A stretch of 64,000 bases of DNA from Spirosoma rigui (GTDB lineage Bacteria; Bacteroidota; Bacteroidia; Cytophagales; Spirosomataceae): the NCBI RefSeq assembly GCF_002067135.1, contig NZ_CP020105.1, forward strand, positions 2,480,001 through 2,544,000, in the 5' to 3' direction. The notes below the pieces were generated by a model. That model had not been told where the DNA came from and ran no database searches. It was given only the letters and a program-made list of their open reading frames with translations. A program made the translations under genes and the position numbers. Shown in pieces: positions 25,905 through 36,080 of this stretch; within the stretch, counting starts at the first letter, position 1; each line of letters opens with the position of its first letter.

Positions 25905-28814
25905 CTATCGCTGGGAAACGGTTTCGCGCAGGATCTGGACCCAGCCCTTGTAAACCTGCGGGGGGGCGTTGCGCTCCAGCACCCCGAAGCGCACATTCAC
26001 CTGGTAGTAGTACAAACCGCTGGGCAGCTCGGCCCCTTCGCTGCTGCGACCGTCCCAGCTCAGACTGCCCCCCACCGACTGGTAGACCTTGGCCCCCCAC
26101 CGGTTGTAGACGATGAGCTCCACCTGCTCGACAAAAGCCGGGCATTGCAAAGCCTCGAAGACATCGTTCTTGCCGTCCCCGTTGGGGGTGAACACGTTGG
26201 GCAGGGCAAACTGGGGGCAGGCCTGGTTGCAGACCGTGTTGGAGGGGCGGCTCTCGAGGCCCCGCCCGCTGACGGCCGTCACGTAGTAGCAGCCCGCCAC
26301 TGTCGTCAGGCTGGCGTGGGCAAAGCTGGTGGTGGCGCTGGGCACACTGGCCAGTACGCCCAGCGAGTTGCCCCGGTAGCGGGCGTAGTAGAGCTTGTAG
26401 CCCACCACGTTCGGATCGCAGGTGGGCCCGCTGGTGGGGCTCCAGCGCAGGTTGTTGGTGAAGCTGGTCTGGTTGCAGAGGCTCTCGGGGGTCAGGCTGG
26501 CGCAGTTGAGGCTGTCGAGCCCCAGTCGGGGGGGGCAGGGCCGGGTGGTGTCGAGGGGGGTGGCGCACTGGATCTGGGAATAGTTGGTCAGCAGCCCCAG
26601 CCCGGCCAGTCGGGCGTCGGTGGCGGGGTAGCGGCCACGGGTCATCACCCGGTAGCAGTAGCTCGAGTCGGCCGAGAGCACCCGGCTGGTGTTGCCGTCA
26701 GCTACCACCCGATCCTCGCCGGTGTCGGTGAAGGTAAAGGAAGCGGGGTTGGTGACGGGGACCTGGGCGATGAGGTTGAAGGGCCCGTTGGGACCCGACC
26801 GGCTGCGGTAGACGTCGTGGGTCTGGTTCTGGTTGGACCAGGGAGTGATGGCCTGCCAGCTGAGGCTGATCTGGCGCTGGGCGGGGGTGGTGGCCAGGCG
26901 CACGCTGGAAGCGGGCTCGGTCACATCGAGCCGGGTGAGCTGGCGGGTGGCGGGGTCGGTGTAGAAGAACTCGAGCCGGTAGCGGTAGGGGTTGGCGGTG
27001 GTGTTGAGGCCGCGGTCGATGTAGAGCGTGTCGGGGGCGGAGGGGGCCAGGTCGGTGTTGATGGTGGCGATGGGGGTCCAGTCGGTGCCATCGAGCCCGG
27101 TGGCGCGCTGGAGTCGGTACTGGTAGGGTCCGCCCAAGTCGCCGGGCTGGAGGCCGATGGGCCTTGACCATCGGACGGTGATGCGTCCGCGGGATTCGCT
27201 GGTGGAGTCGACGGTGACCTGGGTGAGGACGGGGGCCAGCAGGGGCAGCTCGAGGCAGGCCTGGGTGGAGGCCACGCTGAGTCCGCCGTTGAGGGATCCC
27301 GACCGGTCGGGGTACTCGGCGACGAGCCGGTAGGAGTAGCTCACGCCCCGTCGCAGGGCGGAGGTGTCGGTGAAGGTGACGACCCCGGCCGCGACGCGGC
27401 CAATCTCGCGGTAGCCCAGGCTGGCGGGTAGTCCCGTCTCGCAGGTGCCGGGTGTATAGTCAGTACAGCCCTCTTTTCGGTAGATGATAAGCTCGGTGGA
27501 GTCGCGCCCGGTACGGGGGGCGCAGCTGTAGGAGCTCCAGTTGAGCTGGATGGCCCGCCCGCTGGCGGTGGCCGTAGGGCGGGCGGTGAGGTTCTGGACT
27601 GCGGGTCCGATGATGCGGATACGCAGGGTCTGGAAAGAGACCAGCGAGGTGATGTTGCGGCCGGGCACGTCGTTGACCTTGAAGGTCACGTCGTAGGGGG
27701 CCTCGCGGATCTGGTTGCAGGAGGTCTGCCAGGAGAAGGTGGCCGTGGCAGGCTGGGTGAGGGGGGCGGTGACCGAGCCTCCGCCCACCAGGCGGGCGTA
27801 GGCGGGGGGGATGAGTTCGCCGGCAGGCAGGGGCTGGTTATCGGCCCCCACGTTGAAGACGCCCCCGAAGGCGGAGATGAAGACGCGGTTGCCGTCGGGG
27901 TCGGTGGCGGTGACGGTCTGGTTGATGAGGGTGCCGGCGACGACGCAGAGGTCGGGCAGGGGCTGGATGAGGGGTCGTTTGTTGGGCTGGTCGACGACGA
28001 TGATCTGCATGTCGCGGGTGACCTCGCCGATGAGCACGCCGTTACGCCACTCTTCGACGATGAAGGCGAAGTTGAACTGGCCCTCCTCGCCGGGGGCGTC
28101 CCAGCAGAGTTCGCCGGTACGGGCGTCGATGGAGAAGGTGGGCGTGCCGCCATTCTCGGCGGTGCGGCTGAACCGCGTCGGGTCCAGGTAAGCGGGAATA
28201 TTACGACCCCGGCAACCGGTTTCTCCCGGAATATCCTGAGGGATGCTGAGCCGGAAGGCGAGTGAGTCGCCGTCAGGGTCGAAGGCAGCGGGGTTGTGGC
28301 AGAAGCGCTGGCCCACGCGGCCCGAGTCCAGGGGCGCGTTCAGCAGGCGGGGGGTGGAGTTGAGGCCCAGGGCTGGGTTGATAAAGATCGTTGTCGAAAC
28401 AAAGAACTTGATAATGTCGGAGCTTTGTGGCGGGGGCAGGTTTTTAGTATCTGCGTTCCGGTTCGAAATAACGGCCGAAATGGTGAAAGCGCCCGGTCCG
28501 GGATAGGTATGCGTAATAACATACGTATTGACCGATGAGGTACCTCGGTTGATAAACCGTCGCTGGACACGATCGACCCGCATGGTTGTACCGTCGCCAA
28601 AACACATATCCGCAAAATTGGCGTCGTTGGCAGCTGGTTTGCCCTTCACCTCGTCGTAATAGGTAGTGAGGGTAATCTCGTAGGTGAGTGAGGTTTCGGA
28701 GACGCGCCGGGTGGTGATTTCACCCGCCCGCACGTGGGTCGCCTGGCTAAGCGAAGGCCAGAGTACAGCCCCCAGGAATACACTGAATAAAGTTATTGAG
28801 TAGATAAACCGCAT
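25905..28814 (-). CDS. Large secreted surface protein with C-terminal CHU_C / gliding-motility (T9SS-type) domain, copy A
   Basis: About 969 residues from ATG 28814, where a clean signal peptide begins (MRFIYSITLFSVFLG, cleavage near SQA-THV). Upstream in-frame ATGs at 28877 and 28955 are less likely; a -7 box TACTTTTG at 28960-28953 lies beside the latter. After an N-terminal 'THVRAGEITTRR' PKD-like domain come several Ig/fibronectin-like modules ('FDPDGDSLAFRLS', 'VTATDPDGNRVF'), then Fn3-like repeats with paired Cys. The final ~90 residues 'LPNVFTPNGDGKNDVFE', 'VYNRWGAKVYQS', 'WDGRSSEGAELPSGLYYYQV' are the gliding-motility-associated C-terminal domain, used as a type IX secretion signal. 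Probably an adhesin or matrix protein. Nearly identical to copy B upstream. Confidence 0.9.
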   Translation of the reverse strand: MRFIYSITLFSVFLGAVLWPSLSQATHVRAGEITTRRVSETSLTYEITLTTYYDEVKGKPAANDANFADMCFGDGTTMRVDRVQRRFINRGTSSVNTYVITHTYPGPGAFTISAVISNRNADTKNLPPPQSSDIIKFFVSTTIFINPALGLNSTPRLLNAPLDSGRVGQRFCHNPAAFDPDGDSLAFRLSIPQDIPGETGCRGRNIPAYLDPTRFSRTAENGGTPTFSIDARTGELCWDAPGEEGQFNFAFIVEEWRNGVLIGEVTRDMQIIVVDQPNKRPLIQPLPDLCVVAGTLINQTVTATDPDGNRVFISAFGGVFNVGADNQPLPAGELIPPAYARLVGGGSVTAPLTQPATATFSWQTSCNQIREAPYDVTFKVNDVPGRNITSLVSFQTLRIRIIGPAVQNLTARPTATASGRAIQLNWSSYSCAPRTGRDSTELIIYRKEGCTDYTPGTCETGLPASLGYREIGRVAAGVVTFTDTSALRRGVSYSYRLVAEYPDRSGSLNGGLSVASTQACLELPLLAPVLTQVTVDSTSESRGRITVRWSRPIGLQPGDLGGPYQYRLQRATGLDGTDWTPIATINTDLAPSAPDTLYIDRGLNTTANPYRYRLEFFYTDPATRQLTRLDVTEPASSVRLATTPAQRQISLSWQAITPWSNQNQTHDVYRSRSGPNGPFNLIAQVPVTNPASFTFTDTGEDRVVADGNTSRVLSADSSYCYRVMTRGRYPATDARLAGLGLLTNYSQIQCATPLDTTRPCPPRLGLDSLNCASLTPESLCNQTSFTNNLRWSPTSGPTCDPNVVGYKLYYARYRGNSLGVLASVPSATTSFAHASLTTVAGCYYVTAVSGRGLESRPSNTVCNQACPQFALPNVFTPNGDGKNDVFEALQCPAFVEQVELIVYNRWGAKVYQSVGGSLSWDGRSSEGAELPSGLYYYQVNVRFGVLERNAPPQVYKGWVQILRETVSQR

Positions 28815-29046
28815 AGAGTTAAGCCATTTGTAATACAACGATTTCCCGACTGAAACCGTATCGCTGATTGCGTCCATACAGGCCGAATTGATGCACAAAT
28901 GCCTGTTTTGTTCATTTTCGGTAGAGGAATGTTGTACGGTCCGGCAGACAAACAAAAGTAGTTTTTCGGATTAGAAAGGTAGACTGACCGATAAATCAAT
29001 AAAACGAAGCTTATCTCTCCCGCGCTGGACTTTTCGTAAACGAAAT

Positions 29047-29098
29047 GTGGGGTAAAGACCCGGACAATTTAGGGAAATTGTCCGGGTCTTTACCCCAC
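29047..29098. terminator. 24-bp perfect hairpin downstream of copy B
   Basis: Arms 29047-29070 and 29075-29098 pair over 24 bp without mismatch around the 4-nt loop AGGG. It sits 35 nt after the copy B stop codon (29134) and upstream of copy A. Confidence 0.8.
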
Positions 29099-29133
29099 AG
29101 CGTATAAAACATCTTCTTATCAGAATTCGCCTG

Positions 29134-32042
29134 CTATCGCTGGGAAACGGTTTCGCGCAGGATCTGGACCCAGCCCTTGTAAACCTGCGGGGGGGCGTTG
29201 CGCTCCAGCACCCCGAAGCGCACACTCACCTGGTAGTAGTACAAACCGCTGGGCAGCTCGGCCCCTTCGCTGCTGCGACCGTCCCAGCTCAGACTGCCCC
29301 CCACCGACTGGTAGACCTTGGCCCCCCACCGGTTGTAGACGATGAGCTCCACCTGCTCGACAAAAGCCGGGCATTGCAAAGCCTCGAAGACATCGTTCTT
29401 GCCGTCCCCGTTGGGGGTGAACACGTTGGGCAGGGCAAACTGGGGGCAGGCCTGGTTGCAGACCGTGTTGGAGGGGCGGCTCTCGAGGCCCCGCCCGCTG
29501 ACGGCCGTCACGTAGTAGCAGCCCGCCACTGTCGTCAGGCTGGCGTGGGCGAAGCTGGTGGTGGCGCTGGGCACACTGGCCAGTACGCCCAGCGAGTCGC
29601 CCTGGTAGCGGGCGTAGTAGAGCTTGTAGCCCACCACGTTCGGATCGCAGGTGGGCCCGCTGGTGGGGCTCCAGCGCAGGTTGTTGGTGAAGCTGGTCTG
29701 GTTGCAGAGGCTCTCGGGGGTCAGGCTGGCGCAGTTGAGGCTGTCGAGCCCCAGTCGGGGGGGCAGGGCCGGGTGGTGTCGAGGGGGGTGGCGCACTGGA
29801 TCTGGGAATAGTTGGTCAGCAGCCCCAGCCCGGCCAGTCGGGCGTCGGTGGCGGGGTAGCGGCCGCGGGTCATCACCCGGTAGCAGTAGCTCGAGTCGGC
29901 CGAGAGCACCCGGCTGGTGTTGCCGTCAGCTACCACCCGATCCTCGCCGGTGTCGGTGAAGGTAAAGGAAGCGGGGTTGGTGACGGGGACCTGGGCGATG
30001 AGGTTGAAGGGCCCGTTGGGACCCGACCGGCTGCGGTAGACGTCGTGGGTCTGGTTCTGGTTGGACCAGGGAGTGATGGCCTGCCAGCTGAGGCTGATCT
30101 GGCGCTGGGCGGGGGTGGTGGCCAGGCGCACGCTGGAAGCGGGCTCGGTCACATCGAGCCGGGTGAGCTGGCGGGTGGCGGGGTCGGTGTAGAAGAACTC
30201 GAGCCGGTAGCGGTAGGGGTTGGCGGTGGTGTTGAGGCCGCGGTCGATGTAGAGCGTGTCGGGGGCGGAGGGGGCCAGGTCGGTGTTGATGGTGGCGATG
30301 GGGGTCCAGTCGGTGCCATCGAGCCCGGTGGCGCGCTGGAGTCGGTACTGGTAGGGTCCGCCCAAGTCGCCGGGCTGGAGGCCGATGGGTCTCGACCATC
30401 GGACGGTGATGCGTCCGCGGGATTCGCTGGTGGAGTCGACGGTGACCTGGGTGAGGACGGGGGCCAGCAGGGGCAGCTCGAGGCAGGCCTGGGTGGAGGC
30501 CACGCTGAGTCCGCCGTTGAGGGATCCCGACCGGTCGGGGTACTCGGCGACGAGCCGGTAGGAGTAGCTCACGCCCCGTCGCAGGGCGGAGGTGTCGGTG
30601 AAGGTGACGACCCCGGCCGCGACGCGACCGATCTCGCGATAGCCCGAATTGGCGGGCAGACCCGTAGTACAGGGAGGGATGTCGATGGGTGTACAGCCCT
30701 CCTTTCGGTAGATGATGAGCTGGGTCGATCCACGGTCGGTGCTGGGGGCGCAGCTGTAGGGGCTCCAGCTGAGCTGGATGGCTCGCCCGCTGGCGGTGGC
30801 CGTAGGGCGGGCGGTGAGGTTCTGGACTGCGGGTCCGATGATGCGGATACGCAGGGTCTGGAAAGAGACCAGCGAGGTGATGTTGCGGCCGGGCACGTCG
30901 TTGACCTTGAAGGTCACGTCGTAGGGGGCCTCGCGGATCTGGTTGCAGGAGGTCTGCCAGGAGAAGGTGGCCGTGGCAGGCTGGGTGAGGGGGGCGGTGA
31001 CCGAGCCTCCGCCCACCAGGCGGGCGTAGGCGGGGGGGATGAGTTCGCCGGCAGGCAGGGGCTGGTTATCGGCCCCCACGTTGAAGACGCCCCCGAAGGC
31101 GGAGATGAAGACGCGGTTGCCGTCGGGGTCGGTGGCGGTGACGGTCTGGTTGATGAGGGTGCCGGCGACGACGCAGAGGTCGGGCAGGGGCTGGATGAGG
31201 GGTCGTTTGTTGGGCTGGTCGACGACGATGATCTGCATGTCGCGGGTGACCTCGCCGATGAGCACGCCGTTACGCCACTCTTCGACGATGAAGGCGAAGT
31301 TGAACTGGCCCTCCTCGCCGGGGGCGTCCCAGCAGAGTTCGCCGGTACGGGCGTCGATGGAGAAGGTGGGCGTGCCGCCGTTCTCGGCGGTGCGGCTGAA
31401 CCGCGTCGGATCTAAATAGGTCGGTATATTTCGTCCGCGACAGCCCGACAGGCCGGGAATATCCTGAGGGATGCTGAGCCGGAAGGCGAGTGAGTCGCCG
31501 TCGGGATCGAAGGCAGCGGGGTTGTGGCAGAAGCGCTGGCCCACGCGGCCCGAGTCCAGGGGTGGGTTCAGCAGGCGGGGGGTGGAGTTGAGGCCTAGGG
31601 CTGGGTTGATAAAGATCGTTGTCGAAACAAAGAATTGGATCGTCTCCGAAGCTCCCGATTGTAAGTTTTTGGTGTTCGCGTTTCGGTTCGGAATGGCGAC
31701 AGAAATGGTGTAGGCCCCTGGTCCCGAATACGTATGGGTAGTCCGGTAAATATTGATCGACGATGTGCGGCCGTTGATAAACTGCTTAGGTAAACGAGTG
31801 ACCGATTGCGTCGTTCCATCACCGAAACAAATCGTGTATTCATTTGCCGCTGGACCGGCGGCATCCCGCCCCCCTATTTCATCGTAATAGGTAGTGAGGG
31901 TAATCTCGTAGGTGAGTGAGGTTTCGGAGACGCGCCGGGTGGTGATTTCACCCGCCCGCACGTGGGTCGCCTGGCTAAGCGAAGGCCAGAGCACAGCCCC
32001 CAGAAAAATGCTCAGTAACGCTAGTGAGTAGATAAATCGCAT
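29134..32042 (-). pseudogene. CHU_C-domain surface protein, copy B, frameshifted
   Basis: Homologous to copy A throughout, with its own signal peptide (MRFIYSLALLSIFLG from ATG 32042) and an intact CHU_C domain. The frame is broken at 29757-29763, where this copy has seven G and copy A has eight (26528-26535). The N-terminal frame therefore ends early at 29721 with an aberrant tail (CPPDWGSTASTAPA) after about 774 residues. The C-terminal frame, including the CHU_C sorting domain, continues as 29134-29796. The truncated product would lack the T9SS signal. The single-base homopolymer difference could be a real mutation, slipped-strand phase variation or a sequencing error. With one G restored the protein would be about 969 residues. 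Confidence 0.85.
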
Positions 32043-32163
32043 AAACATAATCCATTTGTTGTACAACGATTTCTCGCCAAAAACAGTATTCTTTCGACCC
32101 ATCTGTGCGGTTAATTCCAGCTAATCGATGAACACGACGGCCAACGGGCTACTGCCCAAAAAG

Positions 32164-32208
32164 AAGCCGGTTGGCCAACCGTATTGCTACGATTAAACCA
32201 ACCGGCTT
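32164..32208 (-). terminator. Hairpin after lepB
   Basis: AAGCCGGTTGG (32164-32174) pairs with CCAACCGGCTT (32198-32208), 11 bp, loop 23 nt, 20 nt beyond the lepB stop. Continues with AAAAAG/CTTTTT-type flanks on the minus side (TTCTTTTTGGGC). Confidence 0.65.
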
Positions 32209-32227
32209 GTACAGGTCGTTAATCTTG

Positions 32228-33469
32228 TTAGTCAATAATTCTGAACAACCGGTTCCAGCGAATCTTGTTCCACGCATTGACCGGATTCGGGTCGAGCGAC
32301 ATCCAGACAAATACCGCTTTTCCGACAATGTGGTCTTCGGGAACAAAGCCCCAGAAGCGTGAATCGAGGGAGTTATCGCGGTTATCGCCCATCATAAAGT
32401 AGTAGTCCTGTTTGAATGTATAGGACGTAATTGGCTTTCCGCCGATGGTAATGCCGGTGGGCGACACGGCGACGGCTTCATTACCTTCGTAGAGTTCAAT
32501 AACAGGACCGTACAGGGCAATGGACTTGGCATCGATCTGAATCGTAGCGCCTTTTTTAGGAACAGTGATCGGTCCAAAATTATCGTGGTTCCAGTTGAAC
32601 GTAGGCGTTCCGTAGATACCGGCTCCGGTTTCACCCGGTTTGTCAATCATCGGTTCAATACCCTTCACCCAGTCGAATTCCTTGAATTTGTTAATAACGT
32701 CTTCGGTTGTGTTGATACTGTATCCCACCATGGCCGACGTTTTTGTCGAGTCGTTATACTGTTCCAGCGGCTTCCAGTTCTCCGTTGGCTGGCTGGGATC
32801 GCGGTAGTCGTTAACGATGTCATACTTCCGGAAGAAGTTGGCATCCAGCACTTCCGTCGTTTTAACGAAGTACTTCTGCTCTGCGCGGGGTGGCGTAGCA
32901 AAGGGCTTACCGTTGATAAATACCGCCCGCTGGCGCACTTCCAGCACGTCGCCCGGAATACCAATGCATCGTTTGATGTAGTTGGTTTTCAGGTCGGTAG
33001 GGTAATCGATATTTTCGTTGAGGTACTTGGGAGGAACGTTGAAAACAACGACGTCGCCATTTTTAACGTGGGTAAAACCGGGAAGCCGGTAGGAAGGTAG
33101 CTGAATGGCTTTGCTGTAGGACGGAATATCGGTTCCCCAGATTTTCTGGTGCGTCAGTGGTACCTGCAGGGGCGTCTGGGGTGTCCGGGTGCCGTAGTGC
33201 AGCTTGCTGACAAACAGAAAATCACCCACCATCAGGCTGTTTTCCATCGACGGCGTCGGAATCGTGAAGGCTTCCATAAACAGCCAGCGAATGAGCGTAG
33301 CGGCCACAACGGCGAATAAAACAGAGTCGAACCATTCGCGAATGGGCGACTTTGGGGCTTTGGCCGGTCTTCGGTCGGCTCTGGTTTTTACTTCACTCAC
33401 GTCAACAATGATGAATAGGAGATGATAGATTAGGACTAATAAAGCAGCCGTAGCCACAAATATCGCCAT
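32228..33469 (-). CDS. lepB: Signal peptidase I
   Basis: A 413-residue S26 peptidase that removes signal peptides at the outer face of the inner membrane. Two N-terminal helices (1-22 and about 47-64) precede the catalytic Ser74 in '[18 protein letters not shown]', and Lys166 lies in '[12 protein letters not shown]'. Box E '[30 protein letters not shown]' features GDNRDNS. Between boxes D and E there is an insertion of roughly 190 residues, which makes it longer than the 250-320 typical elsewhere but is common in Bacteroidota. It starts 6 nt after dapB, in the same operon. Confidence 0.95.
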   Translation of the reverse strand: MAIFVATAALLVLIYHLLFIIVDVSEVKTRADRRPAKAPKSPIREWFDSVLFAVVAATLIRWLFMEAFTIPTPSMENSLMVGDFLFVSKLHYGTRTPQTPLQVPLTHQKIWGTDIPSYSKAIQLPSYRLPGFTHVKNGDVVVFNVPPKYLNENIDYPTDLKTNYIKRCIGIPGDVLEVRQRAVFINGKPFATPPRAEQKYFVKTTEVLDANFFRKYDIVNDYRDPSQPTENWKPLEQYNDSTKTSAMVGYSINTTEDVINKFKEFDWVKGIEPMIDKPGETGAGIYGTPTFNWNHDNFGPITVPKKGATIQIDAKSIALYGPVIELYEGNEAVAVSPTGITIGGKPITSYTFKQDYYFMMGDNRDNSLDSRFWGFVPEDHIVGKAVFVWMSLDPNPVNAWNKIRWNRLFRIID

Positions 33470-33475
33470 CCTTTA

Positions 33476-34222
33476 TCATTCAGCGTTAAAATTTAGTAAG
33501 TCATCCATGCCAAACAGCCCCTCACGGCCTGCGAGCCACTCGGCTGCCACTACGGCTCCCAGCGCAAAACCTTCCCGGCTGTGGGCAGCATGGGTAATCT
33601 CAATCCGGTCAACGGCCGAATCGTACCGTACAGTGTGGGTGCCCGGTACGGTGCCTTCGCGGACCGACTCGATCCGGATGGCATCCTCACCGGCGGCTAC
33701 CAGAGCCGGCCGGTCGGCTTCGCTCACGACCCACCGCTGTTTGTTTGGCAACTGCTCCATAACGCCTTCGGCCAGGGTAATTGCCGTTCCGCTGGGCGCA
33801 TCCTTCTTCTCGGTATGATGGATTTCGGTCATCGATACCTGGTAGGAGGGGTAGTTGCGCATGAACTGCGCCAACGTTTTGTTTAGCTTGAAAAATAAGT
33901 TAACGCCAATACTGTAGTTTGACGCGTAAAAGAAGGCACCTTTTTTCTCGAGACAAAGCGCTTCGATCTCGGCGCGATGGTTCAGCCAGCCGGTAGTGCC
34001 GCACACGACGGGCCAGCCGCGCTCGAAGCAATACCGTAAGTTGGAAACGGCCGACTCGGGTGAGCTGAACTCAATGACGGCATCCACATCGGCGGTTTGA
34101 ATCTGGTCCAGATCGGTAACGTTATCGATATTGATACGGCCAGCAATCTGATGGCCCCGTTCAAGGGCGGTTCGCTCAATGGTCTTGCCCATTTTGCCGT
34201 AGCCGAGGAGGAGAATATTCAT
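33476..34222 (-). CDS. dapB: 4-hydroxy-tetrahydrodipicolinate reductase
   Basis: A 248-residue NAD(P)H-dependent reductase in the DAP/lysine pathway. N-terminal Rossmann motif 'LLGYGKMGKTIE', 'DAVIEFSSPESA', 'VVCGTTGWL', 'ASNYSIGVNLFF', and the catalytic/DHDP-binding 'EIHHTEKKDAPSGTA' (His pair, Lys, and the SGTA loop). The short form is typical of Bacteroidota. It lies 20 nt after DUF5683 and 6 nt before lepB in one operon; its product feeds both peptidoglycan and lysA. Confidence 0.95.
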   Translation of the reverse strand: MNILLLGYGKMGKTIERTALERGHQIAGRINIDNVTDLDQIQTADVDAVIEFSSPESAVSNLRYCFERGWPVVCGTTGWLNHRAEIEALCLEKKGAFFYASNYSIGVNLFFKLNKTLAQFMRNYPSYQVSMTEIHHTEKKDAPSGTAITLAEGVMEQLPNKQRWVVSEADRPALVAAGEDAIRIESVREGTVPGTHTVRYDSAVDRIEITHAAHSREGFALGAVVAAEWLAGREGLFGMDDLLNFNAE

Positions 34223-34242
34223 GTCGTTTTTTGTTACGTCAG

Positions 34243-34995
34243 TTAAAAAGATAGCGCCACCCGAGCGCCGGGCACAATGCCGGTACCAGGCATGGGCATC
34301 AGGGTTGGCTCGACGCGTAACGAAATATCGTCTGAGAGGTCAAACGTTTTCAGGTGGGCGGCTACGTTGGCTTCTACCGCACTAACGGCGTATAAAACCA
34401 CCGACAAAATAATGTTCAGATCCCGGTAGCGCCGGTAAAAATCATAAGCCGCTTTAGCTTGTGTCGTTGTCCGGAACACGCTCTCGTTGATGACAACTTC
34501 CGTAACCGGGGTATTGGTGCCGGTACCGTTATCATCGCCGTACAGCAGCCGGCGGTAACCCGTTTCGGCTTCCAGCGCCAGCCGGCGGTACCGGGTGAAG
34601 TAGTAGCCCAACGCCCCGTAGCCCGCGTAAACAAACGGCATCTTGTAATATTGCCGGTTGTAGGCCTGACCCAGCCCCGGGAATATCAACGACCGGATCG
34701 TGGCCTTACGGGGAATGATTTTGCGAATTTTAGCTTCCTGCTGTGGGCTTACCCGTACGGTATCGAAGCCCATTTCGAGCGATGATTTATCAGCGGGAAC
34801 CGGGCCGTTCGGAACCGTTTGGCCGTTTCGGCGAACGGTGGGTGGAATGGTGTCGGACGCCGGGCGCGACTGTCGAGTCGAGTCGACGGTTACCGGCGTG
34901 GGAGCTGGTGCAATTGCCGGTTGTTGGGCAAGTGCAGAGCCGACGGTTGCCAATAGCAGGAAAAAGATACTGAAAACAGAGGAGCGTTGTTGCAT
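34243..34995 (-). CDS. DUF5683 domain protein, exported
   Basis: About 250 residues from ATG 34995, which begins a signal peptide (MQQRSSVFSIFFLLLATVG, cleavage near ALA-QQ). A GTG at 35061 would extend it by 22 basic residues and is less likely. A proline-rich stretch follows ('PAIAPAPTPVTVDS'), then the DUF5683 core: 'RSLIFPGLGQAYNRQYYKMPFVY' region with 'PGLGQ', 'GYYFTRYR', 'YRRYRDLNII' and two membrane helices. Such proteins sit between parB and dapB in many Bacteroidota. Function is unknown; an envelope location is likely. Confidence 0.85.
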   Translation of the reverse strand: MQQRSSVFSIFFLLLATVGSALAQQPAIAPAPTPVTVDSTRQSRPASDTIPPTVRRNGQTVPNGPVPADKSSLEMGFDTVRVSPQQEAKIRKIIPRKATIRSLIFPGLGQAYNRQYYKMPFVYAGYGALGYYFTRYRRLALEAETGYRRLLYGDDNGTGTNTPVTEVVINESVFRTTTQAKAAYDFYRRYRDLNIILSVVLYAVSAVEANVAAHLKTFDLSDDISLRVEPTLMPMPGTGIVPGARVALSF

Positions 34996-35063
34996 ACGTT
35001 CATAACGCTTACCGCTTACCGGGGCCGCCCGTCTGCTTGTCCGTTTAAGAAACTTTAACACGG

Positions 35064-35978
35064 TTACGCCTGCGAGTTCAGCACTTCCAGAATTTTGGTC
35101 AACTCTTCCTGAGACGTAAACGGAATTTTGATTTCGCCCTTGTGCTTTTCGTCGGCTTTGATCGACACTTTCGTGCCAAACATGGACGATAGTTTAAACT
35201 GCAGACTACGCATCTCTTGCTTGGGCAGCGTTACGCGCCGGGTCGAGGTGGGCTCGTCAGCTTCGTCGGACAAGTTTCGCACGGCTTCTTCTACTTTCCG
35301 CACCGACCATTCCTCGTCGACGGCGCGGTTAAAGAGCCGGATCTGCTGGTCCGGATTGTCAATGTTGATGATGGCACGGGCGTGGCCCATCGAAATCTTG
35401 TTGTCGCGCAGCGACGCCTGGATTACGGGCGGCAGTTTCAGCAACCGGATGTAGTTATTGACCGTCGTCCGGTTCTTGCCAACGCGTTCGCCCAACTCTT
35501 CCTGCTTCAGGCTACACTCGGTAATGAGCCGCTGGTAGCTAAGTGCAATTTCGATGGAGTTGAGGTTTTCGCGCTGAATGTTCTCAATCAGGGCCATTTC
35601 CAGCATTTGCTGGTCATTGGCCGTACGGACATAAGCGGGAATATGGGTTAGCCCGGCAATTTTTGACGCCTGCAAACGACGTTCACCGGCAATAAGCTGG
35701 TAGCGTTCTTTGCCCAGTTGCCGAACCGTGATGGGCTGAATGATGCCCTGGGTCCGGATGGAATCGGCCAGTTCCTGCAGCGCTTCTTCGTCGAAGCGGG
35801 TTCGGGGCTGGAAGGGGTTTGTTTCAATCAGCGATAACCCAATTTCGGTCATCGTGCTGATGGCTTCAAAGGGGGACGTCTTTGTTTGCCGGTTTACCGC
35901 GTCGCTGTCATGCAGCAAGGCACCCAAACCACGGCCCAATCCAATCATCTTCTTATTCGGTGCTTTGGTGTTGTCCAT
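35064..35978 (-). CDS. parB: Chromosome-partitioning protein ParB
   Basis: A 304-residue ParB/Spo0J protein. ATG 35978 gives the typical 'KKMIGLGRGLGALL' start; an earlier in-frame start at 36026 is dismissed. The N-terminal CTPase domain shows 'NPFQPRTRFDEEAL', 'GIIQPITVR', 'IAGERRLQAS' (GERR) and 'ALIENIQRENLN' (ENxQR). The helix-turn-helix 'LKQEELGERVGKNRTTVNNYIRLL' region and a C-terminal dimer domain follow. It loads on parS as a sliding clamp and acts with ParA. Gap to parA is 102 bp. Confidence 0.95.
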   Translation of the reverse strand: MDNTKAPNKKMIGLGRGLGALLHDSDAVNRQTKTSPFEAISTMTEIGLSLIETNPFQPRTRFDEEALQELADSIRTQGIIQPITVRQLGKERYQLIAGERRLQASKIAGLTHIPAYVRTANDQQMLEMALIENIQRENLNSIEIALSYQRLITECSLKQEELGERVGKNRTTVNNYIRLLKLPPVIQASLRDNKISMGHARAIINIDNPDQQIRLFNRAVDEEWSVRKVEEAVRNLSDEADEPTSTRRVTLPKQEMRSLQFKLSSMFGTKVSIKADEKHKGEIKIPFTSQEELTKILEVLNSQA

Positions 35979-36080
35979 AAGACAAGTGCGTATGACGTAT
36001 GATGTACGGTATATGATATAGCACAACTGTGTCGGATCCTGTCATCCTATATCCTGCACGCTACATTCTACATACTTGAT

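Larger units (their letters stand above)
25903..32058. repeat. Tandem direct duplication of a 2.9-kb gene unit
   Basis: Unit A (about 25903-28830) and unit B (about 29132-32058) align at an offset of 3229 bp (3228 beyond the G tract). Blocks of near-perfect identity include 25903-27400, 27545-28190 and 28240-28400 (A coordinates). They alternate with clearly divergent blocks near 27405-27540, 28190-28235 and 28400-28650. The spacer between units holds a 24-bp hairpin and a -7 box. Confidence 0.9.

Noticed and set aside
25902..27167. Long plus-strand frame (421 codons) opposite the CHU_C protein, and similar frames at 29374-31415
   Set aside because: Gly/Val-rich composition with no domain, entirely antisense to a well-supported gene, repeated in both duplicate units because the DNA is duplicated.
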